IMG/VR virus record: IMGVR_UViG_3300029915_000165
Span: 1 to 20,471 of that record
Length of the DNA stretch: 20,471 bases
Source of the DNA: a virus
Strand: one strand, 5' to 3'
Both the position numbers and the translations under genes were made by a program. Below, piece after piece: positions 20,228 to 20,471 of the stretch (the stretch's first letter is position 1; each line of letters begins with the position of its first letter). Below the pieces are notes generated by a model. The model ran no database searches. It was not told the origin of the DNA and worked only from the letters and a program-made list of their open reading frames with translations.

Positions 20228-20235
20228 CCTGGACA
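20228..20235 (-). repeat. Stop-associated octamer TGTCCAGG, copy 1
   Basis: TGTCCAGG on the minus strand, four bases after the TAG at 20240-20242. It overlaps a small stem, CCAGG with CCTGG five bases later, in the leader of the next gene. Confidence 0.65.
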
Positions 20236-20239
20236 TTCG

Positions 20240-20471
20240 CTAGACGGTGGCGGGTTCGGCGGTCACTTCGGCGGCGTCATACTGCCGAACGCCCCAGGTG
20301 ATGGCGTAGAGGCACCAGATCATGCGGAAGGTGGGTCGGGTGAGGGACCATTCCCAGGAGTCATGGAACTCGAACCCCTCGAACCCGAAGTCTTGAAGGG
20401 CGTCGTGGATTCGGGTCAGGTCGGGATCGCAACCAAGCACCCTGTCCTTGATCTCCTCCCAGCAGTTCCTG
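20240..20471 (-). CDS. Partial phage protein at the right edge, unknown function
   Basis: The frame is open to the window edge; its visible part reads RNCWEEIKDRVLGCDPDL, then DFGFEGFEFHDSWEW and RMIWCLYAITWGVRQY before TAG at 20240. A GTG at 20440 could be a start, but coding continues in frame above it with the same character, so the true start is beyond the window. The DPDL - FGF - FEF pattern with aromatic residues resembles small hypothetical proteins of phage early regions that I recall in general form. Function unknown. Confidence 0.65.
   Translation of the reverse strand, partial: RNCWEEIKDRVLGCDPDLTRIHDALQDFGFEGFEFHDSWEWSLTRPTFRMIWCLYAITWGVRQYDAAEVTAEPATV

Noticed and set aside
1-20471. 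CRISPR arrays, tRNA genes, insertion sequences, attachment sites
   Set aside because: No regular direct-repeat array, cloverleaf, transposase frame or integrase was seen on reading both strands; weak tRNA-like folds cannot be excluded without a covariance search.

Overview
The window is a segment of a tailed-phage (siphovirus-type) genome or prophage, about 60-65 % GC, with every supported gene on the minus strand. Read from high to low coordinates it runs from the end of a block of small genes, through a lysis cassette, to head, connector and tail genes. Host identity cannot be read from the sequence. A GH108 endolysin with a spanin-like membrane protein suggests a high-GC Gram-negative bacterium. 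No integrase, repressor, terminase, tRNA, insertion sequence or CRISPR array is visible, and no gene-free stretch exceeds 300 bases.

Right block (20471-19218): four small phage genes of unknown function, the first cut by the window edge. Each ends in TAG, and the octamer TGTCCAGG follows 4-6 bases later in all four cases. Lysis block (19102-16582): GH108 muramidase, a two-helix holin candidate, a small beta-rich protein, a spanin-like protein and two small single-helix membrane proteins. The lysis block and the head block are each preceded by the same arrangement: a GC-rich hairpin (terminator-like), then a 19-bp dyad of 8-3-8 geometry (16 of 19 bases shared), then the first gene. This resembles two separately started late operons under one phage regulator.

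Head block (16469-11405): a head protein whose C-terminus resembles gpW-type joining proteins, a lambda-type portal, an HK97-type protease fused to the major capsid protein, a 51-residue protein, a head-tail connector and a tail-terminator candidate. The fusion gene has a strong internal ribosome binding site exactly where the capsid part begins, so free capsid protein is probably made as well. A 12-bp hairpin follows the capsid stop codon.

Tail block (11370-1): tail tube protein, two tail-assembly-chaperone ORFs in a minus-one frame relation, tape measure protein, a small tail protein, a 1766-residue hub/tip protein with carbohydrate-binding-like repeats and an AT-rich C-terminal insert, a tail fibre with three 35-residue repeats, and two small downstream ORFs. 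Many joints are ATGA or TGATG overlaps, so most genes are translationally coupled.
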